Positions 21,888-31,213 of a DNA stretch of 64,000 nucleotides are shown one piece after another. Where the stretch lies: positions 10,726,001 to 10,790,000 of the forward strand of contig NC_065408.1 of assembly GCF_024362695.1 (NCBI RefSeq), given 5' to 3'. The position numbers and the translations under genes were made by a program. The stretch comes from Pectinophora gossypiella. Taxonomy: Eukaryota; Arthropoda; Insecta; Lepidoptera; Gelechiidae. Under the pieces are notes generated by a model, which ran no database searches, was not told the DNA's origin, and was given only the letters and a program-made list of their open reading frames with translations. The stretch's first letter is position 1. Each line of letters opens with the position of its first letter.

Positions 21888-22020
21888 AGTTCCCTCAATC
21901 AATCAATAATAATTTATAGCACAAAACATATACACAGGACATTGCTAAACAGCAATGTCTGCCAGGAAACCTTAGGGTGAAAAAAGTTTATGCATTGGAG
22001 CTCGGGATGGTGCAATAAAC
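21888..22020 (-). repeat. LINE 3' tail with stem-loop, inverted
   Basis: Reverse complement of the 17,797-17,945 type. It holds CCTAAGGTTTCCTGGCAGAC and the hairpin ACATTGCTGTTTAGCAATGT, and ends in a TTATTGATTGATTGA run. Confidence 0.6.
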
Positions 22021-22731
22021 ATGATTATAATGTTACTAACGCGACTAAAATATACCGCGATCCCCCTCAGCGATTAACGCCCTTATCAACCCACTACTTA
22101 ACTAAATCTTTCAAATATTATCCTCTCAGACGACACCCTGACCCGAGATTTTTTGGACACACCCTGGCCTGTTACCTTGTTTTTTGACAGCCCTCAGCAC
22201 TCTGCATTTGTCCAGCCAATAGTTTCAAGTCAAAAAGTGACACAATACTGAGACGCATTTTCCAACAGACATATAAAACAATCACACACCAATTCTGTGT
22301 CTGGAGTCAACCATGGTTGCTGTATCCGGTAGAGGCAACTGAGTCCAGATGCTGGATTTCGTACATAATTATTAATATTGAATTAATTACAAGTTTCAGA
22401 GGGCACATCGCAGGCACTTTCGGTACGTGTGTTAAGATAGGTGCTTACATAAATCAATTATAAGTAGGTGATGTTAAAAACACCTTTCTCCTAAATCTTA
22501 GGAAGATTAGATTAACAAACGACCGTGCAATTTGAGGGCTAGATGTTATGCAGTGATATATAAATATACTCATGAAAGTAATGAATGTTACGGTGAATTA
22601 TGAAACGATTTTTTAAGTGAGTCAATGTCAAGTATCCCATTGTATAAAAACTGTATCTAAAAACATTAAAACATACTTTTTAGTAGCAGGTTTATTTATT
22701 GTTTCGTATTTCTAAAAAGTAATCTACTATT
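22021..22731. other. Intergenic sequence
   Basis: No gene or repeat recognised. Confidence 0.5.
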
Positions 22732-22909
22732 CATTGTTTTAAGTTTACGCGGTTATTATCATAATTAAAACACATAATAACGGGTTCTTACCGCGTTTAA
22801 ATGGGGATATGAGACTCCCGATATTTCGACACTGTTGCAAGTGCCATGATCACGGGATGACAGTCAGTCATTTTAACGCGGTAAGAATCCGTTATTATGT
22901 GTTTTAATT
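22732..22909. mobile_element. Short palindromic element, Penelope-like terminus (proposed)
   Basis: Flanked by an 11-bp direct repeat, AATCTACTATT (22,721-22,731 and 22,910-22,920), which is a target duplication. The ends AATTAAAACACATAATAACG and its complement form 35-bp inverted repeats (22,763-22,797 and 22,875-22,909). A 31-bp extension, beginning CATTGTTTTAAGTTTACGCG, is present only on the left. The interior has CTCCCGATATTTCGACACTG. Its sister at 53,945-54,083 has the extension on the right. Long target duplications plus a one-sided inverted extension fit Penelope-like elements. No ORF is present. Confidence 0.5.
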
Positions 22910-22924
22910 AATCTACTATTTGTT

Positions 22925-23130
22925 AAGAATCTCTCAATGCGTCTTATCGGGGCTTCGGGGGATGCTAGGGCTGGTAGTTATTTCTGTCAGAGAATTAGTC
23001 TGGCGATTCAGAGGGGTAATGCTGCCAGCCTGTTGGGCACCTTGCCTCGATGTGACGCATTGGAGGAGGTGTTTTATTTGTAAGATGTGTTTGTTTTGTT
23101 TTTAATTGTGCAATAAAACATGTTTTAATT
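22925..23130 (+). pseudogene. 3' end of an unidentified retroelement ORF
   Basis: One frame reads SGDARAGSYFCQRISLAI, then QRGNAASLLGTLPRC and ends EEVFYL-stop near 23,069. TTGTGCAATAAAACA and an A-rich end follow, as in an LINE 3' UTR. I believe this C-terminal motif is repeated widely in lepidopteran genomes, but I cannot name the family. Confidence 0.45.
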
Positions 23131-24171
23131 ATTAAATTTGAAAAAAAACTCATCAAGCAGTAAGTTTTATTTGCGAGTTCTTTAGAATTAGAATTAGATC
23201 TGTTTCCATTATACCAATGAAAATACAATAATCTCTAATGATTAAACCTCTCAGTCAACCTTTTCTCCGAAGAACTAACTATTCACTGTACTGTAACTTA
23301 TATTTCTGCTTTCCAATGAAGATTTCCCATAAAATAACCAACAGAATAAAGCAATATAAAAAGCCGAGTTCATTTTCTTCCGTCTTTCAATGTGAGTAAT
23401 ATCACATAACACGCAACTTCATTACACGAATGAGTCCGAATATTACAAGGTAGAGTAACTTAACAAGTGCTTATACAAAAAAGAGAACATTTTGACCCTC
23501 TCGTAACCCAGTAGCGCACGCGTCCCTATATTAGCGATATAGCGATTAGCCACTAGCGGAGCTCTTATATGCTTCGTTAAGAAATGATGTAAATTACTTA
23601 ACAAAGCCAAGAGAAAGTTACTTTTCAGATTTACGTATCGTTCCGATAAAAATAGTTATCAATATGATCCTGTCTCGTTCGTTTCACGAGGGAAGTTCCG
23701 ACAGGTTTAAAATAGAGGCGGCGTCTCAAACCATAACATGGTATTTTAATAGATTCTGATATAAGATTTGACCCATATTTGAGGGAATATCTGGACTTAA
23801 TAAACATATCAGCTTAAACTATTTTAGGTAGGTTCTCAAAAACTAAAATATCCGTTTTGTCCGCGATTCGCTTGAAGTTGAACAGTTTCTGCAGCAAGCT
23901 CTCGTTCAAATCGCAAGTTAGTATACATTAGCCGCATTACATCATACTGCAGTCGATGCTCAGGCGCACGAGGTTTTCAAAATACAGGAACAGTTTAGTG
24001 ATAAGGTTAAAGTTTATTAGTTCTTTCTTGATTGATACGCATGCGTATAAAGGTATAGGATATAATGGTTACAAAAGGTAAATCGTGTCAACAAAATCAA
24101 ACTTAATTACTTTTTAGTAAAGTCAGACTCTTGTTTTTTTTTTACTCCCAATATTCATTGCACATAAAACC
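23131..24171. other. Intergenic sequence
   Basis: Nothing recognised. There is a possible terminus of unknown repeats near 23,390-23,460. Confidence 0.5.
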
Positions 24172-24515
24172 GTGGAGCCCAATTGGTAAAATGCTTGCCT
24201 CTCACTTTGCGGTCGCAGGTTCGAATTCAGCACAGGCTTAAACTAATCATTGTCGAATTTGTTTTCGAATTCATGTTTGGATCATAAATGATTATCCCGT
24301 GCTCAGCGGTGAAGCAAAACATCGTGACGAAACCCACATTCCAAAGAAATGCATTTTCGGAGGTATGAGACCTAACCTGTATTGGGCTGGTTTTCCCTTC
24401 GCCGGTTGGAAGGTCAGACAGGCAATCGCTTCTGTAAAAAACCGGACCTGTCAAATAATCAGGTTAGGTAAGCGAACCCTGTGAAAAAACGGGATAATAC
24501 TAGGGAGATGATGAT
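24172..24515 (+). mobile_element. SINE family B, full length
   Basis: tRNA-like head with GAGCCCAATTGGTAAAATGC, CTTGCCTCTCACTTTG and B box GGTTCGAATTC near 24,220. The body blocks are GTGCTCAGCGGTGAAG, GAGGTATGAGACCTAA, GGTTGGAAGGTCAGACAGGC and TCAGGTTAGGTAAGCG. It ends in GGGAGATGATGATGA, a GAT-rich tail. Confidence 0.85.
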
Positions 24516-24724
24516 GATTACTGAAAAATCTGTTAATACAGAAGTACTGAAGGTCTTTGATAATAATCAGCTAAAACGTCTAACTTAATAAAGTAAGTTG
24601 CGTAGTCCTGTCGTAGACTTTGACATGATGTACACATTATATCTAAGTGATGTGATCTATTAACACTCGGTTACTACTGAGTCACTATGTGATTATAATT
24701 AGAAATACGTCTATATAGACCTGT

Positions 24725-24948
24725 GTATTCAGTTATTGAGGACAGAAGAGACAAGATGACTGGACACTTAATAAGTAAGACACGACAAATTTATTAAAAA
24801 CATCATAAAAGGGAAGCTACAAAGAAAGAGAGGAAGGGGAAGACAGATTAAAGTGAAGGCGAACGTCGTGTCTTATAAGGAACTGAAATAATTGGTCTTT
24901 GATAGACTAGAATGGAGAATGCTACACCGACAAAAGCGTGGCTCTTAA
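24725..24948 (+). pseudogene. LINE ORF C-terminus, decayed
   Basis: One frame reads DKFIKNIIKGKLQRKRGRGR, QIKVKANVVSYKELK, a stop, then LVFDRLEWRMLHRQKRGS-stop (24,784-24,948). DKMTGHLI lies just upstream in another frame. The KRGRGR...DRxEWR pattern is that of non-LTR retrotransposon ORF C-termini, probably RTE- or related clade. One internal stop and one frameshift make it dead. Confidence 0.75.
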
Positions 24949-25360
24949 ATTAATGATTGATACCTACCTGTATACCCAGCTACGTATAATATGAATAGAT
25001 GATCATACTACAGCGTAAATATCTAGTAAAGCGGTGATTAAAATTTAATAATTTAATTAATATACCCACACGTTGCATTTGGAAGGCAATATTAACTTAC
25101 CTGAGTCATTCTTATGAGTCAAATATGTCAGTAGGAGTAGATACCTGTGCGCTATTTGATCATCTAAACAAACAGTGCTTCACATTTGCATACAATACAC
25201 CCATGAATCCGATAGATATATGGTGAACTTTGTGAAGGTTACTGGCACAAAAGCTTTAGTGCATGTTATGTGAATTAAAGAAGACATTTACACCTATTTT
25301 GTTAAAATGCAACAAGCAAATTATAAATTCTTATAAAGGCCGTGAGTGCTCTTATGAATT
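24949..25360. other. Intergenic sequence
   Basis: Nothing recognised. Confidence 0.5.
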
Positions 25361-25791
25361 GACATGGAATGAGGGACTTTCCAAGATACGATTCCCAAAA
25401 AATATAGATGGCAATAGATGGGAAGTATAGATTTCCTTTGTTTAAACTTCTAATTTCATGGATAATAGACATATGCATCTGTTATCTTTGTTTTTGGGTA
25501 TAAATGATGACCCTTGTTGTTACATCCAGGCTCAACACATCTTCCACCCATTATTATTCCGGTCAAAATAAAAAGCAGCAATATAGGTAGCAACATAATT
25601 GTATACGTATATCTGATCCAAATATCAAGCAACAACTATTTTTATATATGCCTCTGCCGTTAGATTATATTTTTGTATAATAATTATGTACCCCAAGCAA
25701 TGAGAAAATAGATATTTATAAACAAGTTAAATCAAGCGTCATCTATATTTTTTTGGGGAACATAGCCCGAAAAGTCCTTCATTGACAAAAA
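25361..25791. mobile_element. Non-autonomous element with ~48-bp imperfect inverted ends
   Basis: Left end GGAATGAGGGACTTTCCAAG...AAAAAATATAGATGGC (25,365-25,412). The right end is its complement: AGCGTCATCTATATTTTTTT...AAAAGTCCTTCATTGAC (25,735-25,786). The interior of about 320 bp is non-coding. Only this copy is in the window. Confidence 0.6.
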
Positions 25792-25992
25792 AACCCGTGT
25801 TTTAGTAGGTAATATTGAATGCTTTGAAAGATAGCCACTAAAAATAAAATATTGATGGATAACGGAGTATGATTTTTGGGGACGTTCATTTATATTATAA
25901 TTACTTATATAACTAACCTGGTTACCTCAACATAACTCCATGCTATCGACATGGTGTCTAATTACTTTGACATGCGAGTGTTATTATACTTC

Positions 25993-26151
25993 GGGTCTCA
26001 ACCGAAGACGATTACTTTATTACTTGCAGCAGTACATGAGTTGGTGTCATCTCCGTCACATATTTAGAGCCTAATATCACAAAAAAACAAAACCTATTTC
26101 CTTTCTCCCTCCAACACTGCATCGGTAATGCACCCGCACGATGACCTCATT
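25993..26151 (+). repeat. DIRS left inverted terminal repeat
   Basis: 159 bp, GGGTCTCAACCGAAGACGAT to GCACGATGACCTCATT. By eye it is a perfect reverse complement of 31,055-31,213. The outer part (to 26,030) is also copied in the internal complementary region. Confidence 0.95.
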
Positions 26152-26233
26152 ACGTGTTTTTGTGTTATCCAAGTCACACGTTCTACGTTTTGTTGAGAAA
26201 TTATTTTTCGTTAGCAATTACCGACGTACAATA

Positions 26234-27825
26234 ATGGGAAAAAGGAAGCGATCGGCATCGAGGGATAGTGATTATGATGGCATTTTGCGAAAAATGAGGA
26301 GGTTGGAGCGTAAAATTAAGAAAAGACAAAGACAACGGTCATTATCTGTGTCGTCGGAAGATTCACGGCCAGATTATACAGGTAAATCGTTTATTTATTT
26401 GTATGCGTACCTACGTTCAAATATTGTTATTCTTTATGACACTACCCTATTTTTTTCTTTATAATAAAAATATAATATAACAACACAAATATAACATAGC
26501 ACCACGCCTGTATCCCCTAAGGGGTACACAGAGGGTGTATAGTATATATAATAGGGACTTCACGTAAATCGTGATAACAGTTCCCAACTCCACTTTCAAA
26601 GTGTCGAGGCACGTTTTTACTCCACGTTTACCGTGTAGAGGATTTATATCTTATTTTACTCCACTTTTATAGTGTTGAGGCATTTTTTACTCCACGTAAA
26701 CCGTGTAGAGGATAAATATATTTATTATGCTCCACTTTTATAGTGTTGAGGAACACACTCCACGTAAACTGTGTCGAGGGATTTTATAAGAAATATTAGT
26801 GCTTAGAATACTGTAAATCGTGTTGGTCGTTAATATACCTACCTTCTTACTTAGACTGGTATTTTAAATACCCATCTCATTTTGTAGGTGGAGGCCATCT
26901 AGAAGAAACCCTCTATGACGAGGTTATTACTATTGACAATAACGAGTGCTCGCCTACTCAGCTCGAGACAACTGAGCCAGCCGACACCGATGATCCAAGC
27001 GAACCGGCGGCGCCGGCGGCGAGCGCAGATGTACAGGATGATGCTACAGAGGCGCCGTTAGAACCTGAAGTTCTACAACTCCTTGGTGAAGACCTTGTGA
27101 ATCAAAAAAGTTTCGGAGATAATTTGCATAAGGACATTGCTCCTAGATGGACGCATATTCTTGTTAATGGCCTGTCTAAAGATAACCAATCCGAACTGTT
27201 GAAACGTTACTTACCACCAGAGAATTGTCCAAATCTAAGAGCACCAAAACTCAATTTAGAAATAAAAGCGGCTCTTCCGGACATAAATGTAAAAAAAGAT
27301 TTGTACAACCAAGGTAAACAAAACCAACTAGCTAGTAGTCTCGCTGCAATTGGACAAGTCTTAAATTGGGCCCTTGCATCTAAAAGTACGGTTCCTCAGG
27401 ATATAATAAAGACTTTGAGTGACGCTGGAAGACTTATTTGCGACAGTCATTACAGAGAATCACAAGCTCGCAGGTACGCTGCGCTAAATATTCTCAATAA
27501 AAATATCAGAGATACGGTGAAAAATACTAAGATAGATGAACATCTTTTTGGATCTGATTTGTCAGAACATATCAAATCATCGAAAGCCATTACCAGGACT
27601 GGATCGGAATTGAAACAGGCGCCACGAACTCCATACAAGGCGCCTCCAGCTCCACAAGTGCAGAGGGGAGCTTTAAACTCGAGGGGGGCGTCGCGTGCAG
27701 CAGCGGCAGAGCCGCGGACGAACCCCGCAGCACGCCGGCCGCCGCGGGATCGCCGCCAGGACTCGGCGCGGGGTCGCCGCCCCAACACCGCACACACGCG
27801 CCAGCAGGCGAGGGGACGCCAGTAG
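26234..27825 (+). CDS. DIRS ORF1, gag-like nucleic-acid-binding protein (spliced)
   Basis: Joined from exon 26,234-26,381 and exon 26,888-27,825, giving 361 aa. The first ATG (GGGAAAAAGG context) opens a basic segment: KRKRSASRDSDYDG, then MRRLERKIKKRQRQR, likely a short coiled or nuclear-targeting region. The donor is ACAG|GTAAATCG and the acceptor TTTTGTAG|GTGGAGG. Both lie in phase 1 and join the two open frames without a stop, which is strong evidence for the intron. The middle (27,097-27,600) carries NxLSKDNQSELLKRYLPPEN and a hydrophobic helical region, as in DIRS gag proteins. The C-terminus is Arg/Ala-rich (RRPPRDRRQDSARGRR) and likely binds RNA. There is no zinc knuckle. Coding sequence near 27,000 and 27,700 is GC-rich, unlike the AT-rich ORF2. 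ORF2 starts in another frame across its end. Confidence 0.8.
26557..26779 (+). repeat. Array of 22-nt hairpins, two alternating types, inside the ORF1 intron
   Basis: Six full units, each exactly 22 nt, of form CTCCAC-loop-GTGnnGAGG, start at 26,588, 26,620, 26,659, 26,690, 26,730 and 26,758. A worn seventh starts near 26,557. Two loop types alternate: CTTTTATAG-like and CGTTTACCG/CGTAAACCG. Start-to-start gaps are 32, 39, 31, 40 and 28 nt. Each unit can fold as CTC-CACn pairing with nGTG-GAG. The array lies wholly inside the intron (26,382-26,887). Its role is unknown: it might affect splicing, packaging or stability of the RNA. Confidence 0.85.
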
Positions 27826-29711
27826 AAATCCTACCACAGGTACCTATAGCTGGTCGATTAAAATACTTTTACGACAAATGGAATGAACTTACAGGAGATC
27901 CTATAATTTTGTCATGGGTGAAAGGGTATAAAATACCCTTCCAAGATAAGCCCATGCAACACATTCAAGAACAAAATAACATCTGTAGTTCCAATTCTCA
28001 AGCCAAAATTATTGATGAAAGCATCACAGAACTATTAGACTCAGATTTCATTTCGCCTTGTACTCCATGTGAAGGACAATTTATATCACCTATTTTTACA
28101 GTACCTAAGCCGAATGGAAAACATAGGTTTATATTAAATTTAAAGAAACTAAATAAATTCATTCAAGTTCAACATTTTAAAATGGAGGACTATCGAACAG
28201 CTATAAAACTACTAAACAAAAACTATTTCATGTCTACAATAGATCTTCAGGATGCTTATTTTTTAATATCTGTAGATGAAAATGACAGGAAAATGCTGCG
28301 TTTTCATTGGCGATCACAACTATATCAGTTTAACGTTCTTCCATTTGGCTTGTGTACTGCACCTTTTGTCTTCACGAAATTATTAAAACCTGTTCTACAA
28401 TATTTACGTGCCTCTGGACTGCTATCAGTAACATACTTAGATGACTTTTTATGTATAGGCAAATCTTATGACGAATGTTTATTAAACGTAAACAATACAA
28501 TACATATTTTGGAATCTTTAGGATTTGTTATAAACGTTAAAAAAAGCGTTATGATACCAAATAAGATATGCAAATTCTTAGGTTTTATTCTAAATACTAC
28601 GGACATGATTATTACTTTACCTGTGGAAAAGAAACAACGCATTAGAAATAAAGCAACGGAGCTTATGCGTAAAAATATGTGTTCTATTAGATTCTTCGCA
28701 GAATTCATAGGCCTTTTGACCTCCGCATGCCCAGCTGTTAGTTACGGTTGGGTGTACACCAAACTGTTTGAACGCGAAAAGTTTTTAGCTTTAAATTATT
28801 CAGACGACTATAGTAGGTCAATGATACTTAAAAATATTCTAAAAAATGATTTAATATGGTGGAGAGACAATATATCATCGTCATTCTGTCCTATTCGAAA
28901 AAACATTTTCTCTCTAGAAGTCTTTAGTGATGCATCTAATACTGGATGGGGCGCATCATGCGGCGGTCAAAATGCAAATGGCAACTGGTCTAAGACTGAA
29001 TCGACCCTACATATAAATACTCTTGAGCTTAAGGCCGCATTTTACGGACTAAAGATATTTACTGCAGACTTGCGAGATTGTGATGTTCTTTTGAGAATTG
29101 ATAACACCACTGCCATTTGTTACATTAATAGAATGGGCGGTGTGCAACACCCTCATTTAAATGAACTTGCCCGTAATATTTGGCAGTTGTGTGAGGTAAA
29201 AAACATCTTTGTATTTGCCTCCTACATCAAGTCGAGTGATAATGTAATAGCAGATCGGGAATCTCGTCGATTAAATATAGACACAGAATGGGAAATTTCT
29301 AAACAAGCATTTTTACAAATTACAAATACATTAGGAAACCCTGAATTTGACCTTTTTGCAAGTGCTCAGAACTATAAATGCGTTAGATATGCATCATGGA
29401 AACTTGATCCTTATTCTGAAGTGGTTGACGCGTTTACTTTTGGTTGGCAGAACATCAATTTTTACGCGTTCCCTCCTTTCAGTTTAATAACTAGGGTTCT
29501 AGAAAAAATAATCACGGATAAAGCCAAAGGTATCGTAGTGGTACCCTACTGGCCATCACAGCCATGGTACCCCTTGTGGTCTAGACTTGTTATATCAGAA
29601 AAAATATACTTTGGACCTGATAAATGTTTATTATACTCTCCTTTCAGGGACTGCCATCCACTCCACGCAGACCTTATCCTGGTGGCAGCCAAATTATCAG
29701 GGAGTCAATGA
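27822..29711 (+). CDS. DIRS ORF2: reverse transcriptase, RNase H and C-terminal domain
   Basis: At least 629 aa if counted from 27,822. The frame stays open further upstream into ORF1, so the true start is unknown (a frameshift or internal ATG). N-terminal part: AGRLKYFYDKW...ILSWVKGYKIPF, typical of DIRS RT. RT core: SPIFTVPKPNGKHRFILN, MSTIDLQDAYFLISV, LPFGLCTAPFVFTKL and the catalytic YLDD (residues 205-208). RNase H: SDASNTGWG (Asp 370), LELKAAF (Glu 402), RIDNTTA (Asp 427) and IADRESR (Asp 478), so all four acidic residues are present. After it comes DLFAS...VVPYWPSQPWYP, the region called methyltransferase-like in DIRS elements. There are no stops or frameshifts. It makes element cDNA from the RNA template. 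Confidence 0.93.
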   Translation, partial: VEILPQVPIAGRLKYFYDKWNELTGDPIILSWVKGYKIPFQDKPMQHIQEQNNICSSNSQAKIIDESITELLDSDFISPCTPCEGQFISPIFTVPKPNGKHRFILNLKKLNKFIQVQHFKMEDYRTAIKLLNKNYFMSTIDLQDAYFLISVDENDRKMLRFHWRSQLYQFNVLPFGLCTAPFVFTKLLKPVLQYLRASGLLSVTYLDDFLCIGKSYDECLLNVNNTIHILESLGFVINVKKSVMIPNKICKFLGFILNTTDMIITLPVEKKQRIRNKATELMRKNMCSIRFFAEFIGLLTSACPAVSYGWVYTKLFEREKFLALNYSDDYSRSMILKNILKNDLIWWRDNISSSFCPIRKNIFSLEVFSDASNTGWGASCGGQNANGNWSKTESTLHINTLELKAAFYGLKIFTADLRDCDVLLRIDNTTAICYINRMGGVQHPHLNELARNIWQLCEVKNIFVFASYIKSSDNVIADRESRRLNIDTEWEISKQAFLQITNTLGNPEFDLFASAQNYKCVRYASWKLDPYSEVVDAFTFGWQNINFYAFPPFSLITRVLEKIITDKAKGIVVVPYWPSQPWYPLWSRLVISEKIYFGPDKCLLYSPFRDCHPLHADLILVAAKLSGSQ

Positions 29712-30658
29712 TTAGGCGTGGTGTACCACAAGAGTCCCTAGATATATTGATGGCGTCTTTTGCATCAAATACATTAATTCAATATAACAGTTCAATAAAG
29801 TCTTGGTGGCTATATTGTAAAAATAATCATTTTGATATTTATGAGGCTAACACTAGTACAGTAATACTATATTTAACCAAGAAGTTTGAGGAAGGCGTTG
29901 GATACAGTAGTCTAAATACACATAGGTCTGCTTTATCAATCATTCTTGGTACCCATATTACTTTAAATGACTGTGTCAATCGTTTTTTAAAGGGCGTGTA
30001 TAGGCTTAAGCCTCCTAAACCTAAATATAATTCAACATGGGATACAAATACAGTGATAGACTACCTTTCCAATATGCATCCATATGATAATATTTCGTTA
30101 GCTGATTTGTCGTATAAAGCTTGTACTTTACTAGCAATAGCCTCTGCCCAAAGGATGCAGACTCTTGGTCTGATCAAAATAAACAATATATTATTACAAA
30201 CTAATATGATTGTGATTAGAATCACCGACTTAATCAAAACCTCGAAACCTGGAGCCTGCCAACCACTAATCAAATTACCTTTCATTCATGAAAACCCTAG
30301 TATTTGCCCGGCGCTAGCAATCAAAACTTATTTAGAGAGAACCAAAGATTTGCGTGGTAATCAAGAACACCTTTTCATAGGGATACGTAAACCTTATAAA
30401 AACGTTGGTTCTCAAACTTTGGCGAAATGGGTTAAAAAGGTACTGCAAGACAGTGGAATTGATATAACGATATTTGGAGCTCACAGTACTCGAGCAGCGT
30501 CCACATCTGCGGCTCACAGGTCGGGGGTTAATTTGGAAGTGGTTCGCAAGGCTGCAGGCTGGAGCGACTCCTCGAATGTATTTCTAAAATATTATTTTAG
30601 AGAGGTTGTACATACAGACAATAACGAATTTGTAAATGCTGTATTAAACACAAATTAA
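29624..30658 (+). CDS. DIRS ORF3: tyrosine recombinase (integrase of the element)
   Basis: 344 aa from the ATG at 29,624. It overlaps the RT ORF by 88 nt in a different frame. Residues 1-110 form the N-terminal DNA-binding part (SFASNTLIQYNSSIKSWWLY, STVILYLTKKF). The catalytic domain carries Arg 177 (IASAQRMQTLGL), the HSTR box (His 287, Arg 290), GWSDSS with Trp 313, and KYYF with the candidate nucleophile Tyr 323/324. That completes the R...HxxR...W...Y signature. Its family role is cutting and rejoining DNA through a covalent tyrosine link to insert the circular DNA copy, leaving no target duplication. A good acceptor (CTCTCCTTTCAG, ending 29,647) lies in frame just after the ATG, so translation from a spliced RNA is possible. 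No disabling change is visible. Confidence 0.92.
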   Translation: MFIILSFQGLPSTPRRPYPGGSQIIRESMIRRGVPQESLDILMASFASNTLIQYNSSIKSWWLYCKNNHFDIYEANTSTVILYLTKKFEEGVGYSSLNTHRSALSIILGTHITLNDCVNRFLKGVYRLKPPKPKYNSTWDTNTVIDYLSNMHPYDNISLADLSYKACTLLAIASAQRMQTLGLIKINNILLQTNMIVIRITDLIKTSKPGACQPLIKLPFIHENPSICPALAIKTYLERTKDLRGNQEHLFIGIRKPYKNVGSQTLAKWVKKVLQDSGIDITIFGAHSTRAASTSAAHRSGVNLEVVRKAAGWSDSSNVFLKYYFREVVHTDNNEFVNAVLNTN

Positions 30659-30858
30659 GTTAGGAACTTACACATTGAGGTTAATTACACTTATATTATT
30701 AACTTTCATAGGTTAAGAGAACTATAAATGTATTTTTACCTTTCTGATCATATTCTTTGATTAAATATTACAAATGTTATTATAATATATAGTTTATTAC
30801 ATTAAAACTTACGATTACAACATTTTTCTTTTTTACAATATTACATTGCTCTGAACAT

Positions 30859-30980
30859 CTGCAAGTAATAAAGTAATCGTCTTCGGTTGAGACCCGAAGT
30901 ATAATTAAGAATCAAACGAACTTACCTAGTGATGTTTGATTCCAATTATGCGAGGGTCTCAACCGAAGACGATTACTCCA
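30859..30980 (+). repeat. DIRS internal complementary region
   Basis: CTGCAAGTAATAAAGTAATC...GACCCGAAGTATAAT is the complement of the left tip (25,983-26,030). It is fused to TAATTAAGAATCAAACGAAC...GGGTCTCAACCGAAG, the complement of the right tip (31,185-31,266). This is the arrangement expected for the DIRS circle-junction template. It lies downstream of ORF3, before a 24-A run at 31,000-31,023. Confidence 0.93.
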
Positions 30981-31054
30981 TCCCGACCTCACCCACCCCA
31001 AAAAAAAAAAAAAAAAAAAAAAATGTTTATTACACAAAAACCTTACTCTGAAAC

Positions 31055-31213
31055 AATGAGGTCATCGTGCGGGTGCATTACCGATGCAGTGTTGGAGGGA
31101 GAAAGGAAATAGGTTTTGTTTTTTTGTGATATTAGGCTCTAAATATGTGACGGAGATGACACCAACTCATGTACTGCTGCAAGTAATAAAGTAATCGTCT
31201 TCGGTTGAGACCC
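31055..31213 (-). repeat. DIRS right inverted terminal repeat
   Basis: Perfect complement of the left repeat. It is followed by a unique 53-bp tip, CTCGCATAATTGGAATC through CTTAATTAT, whose complement is in the internal region. Confidence 0.95.

Noticed and set aside
22732..22909. Hammerhead ribozyme, as known in some Penelope-like elements
   Set aside because: I looked for the CTGATGA and GAAA core on both strands. GAAA occurs but no CTGATGA pairs with it. A covariance-model search would settle it.
27450..27797. Minus-strand ORFs within the DIRS gag-like ORF
   Set aside because: Shadows of the GC-rich Arg/Ala coding region.
31000..31023. 24-A run taken as a poly(A) tail of a retrotransposed copy
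   Set aside because: It lies inside the DIRS element between the internal complementary region and the right inverted repeat, so it is part of the element.
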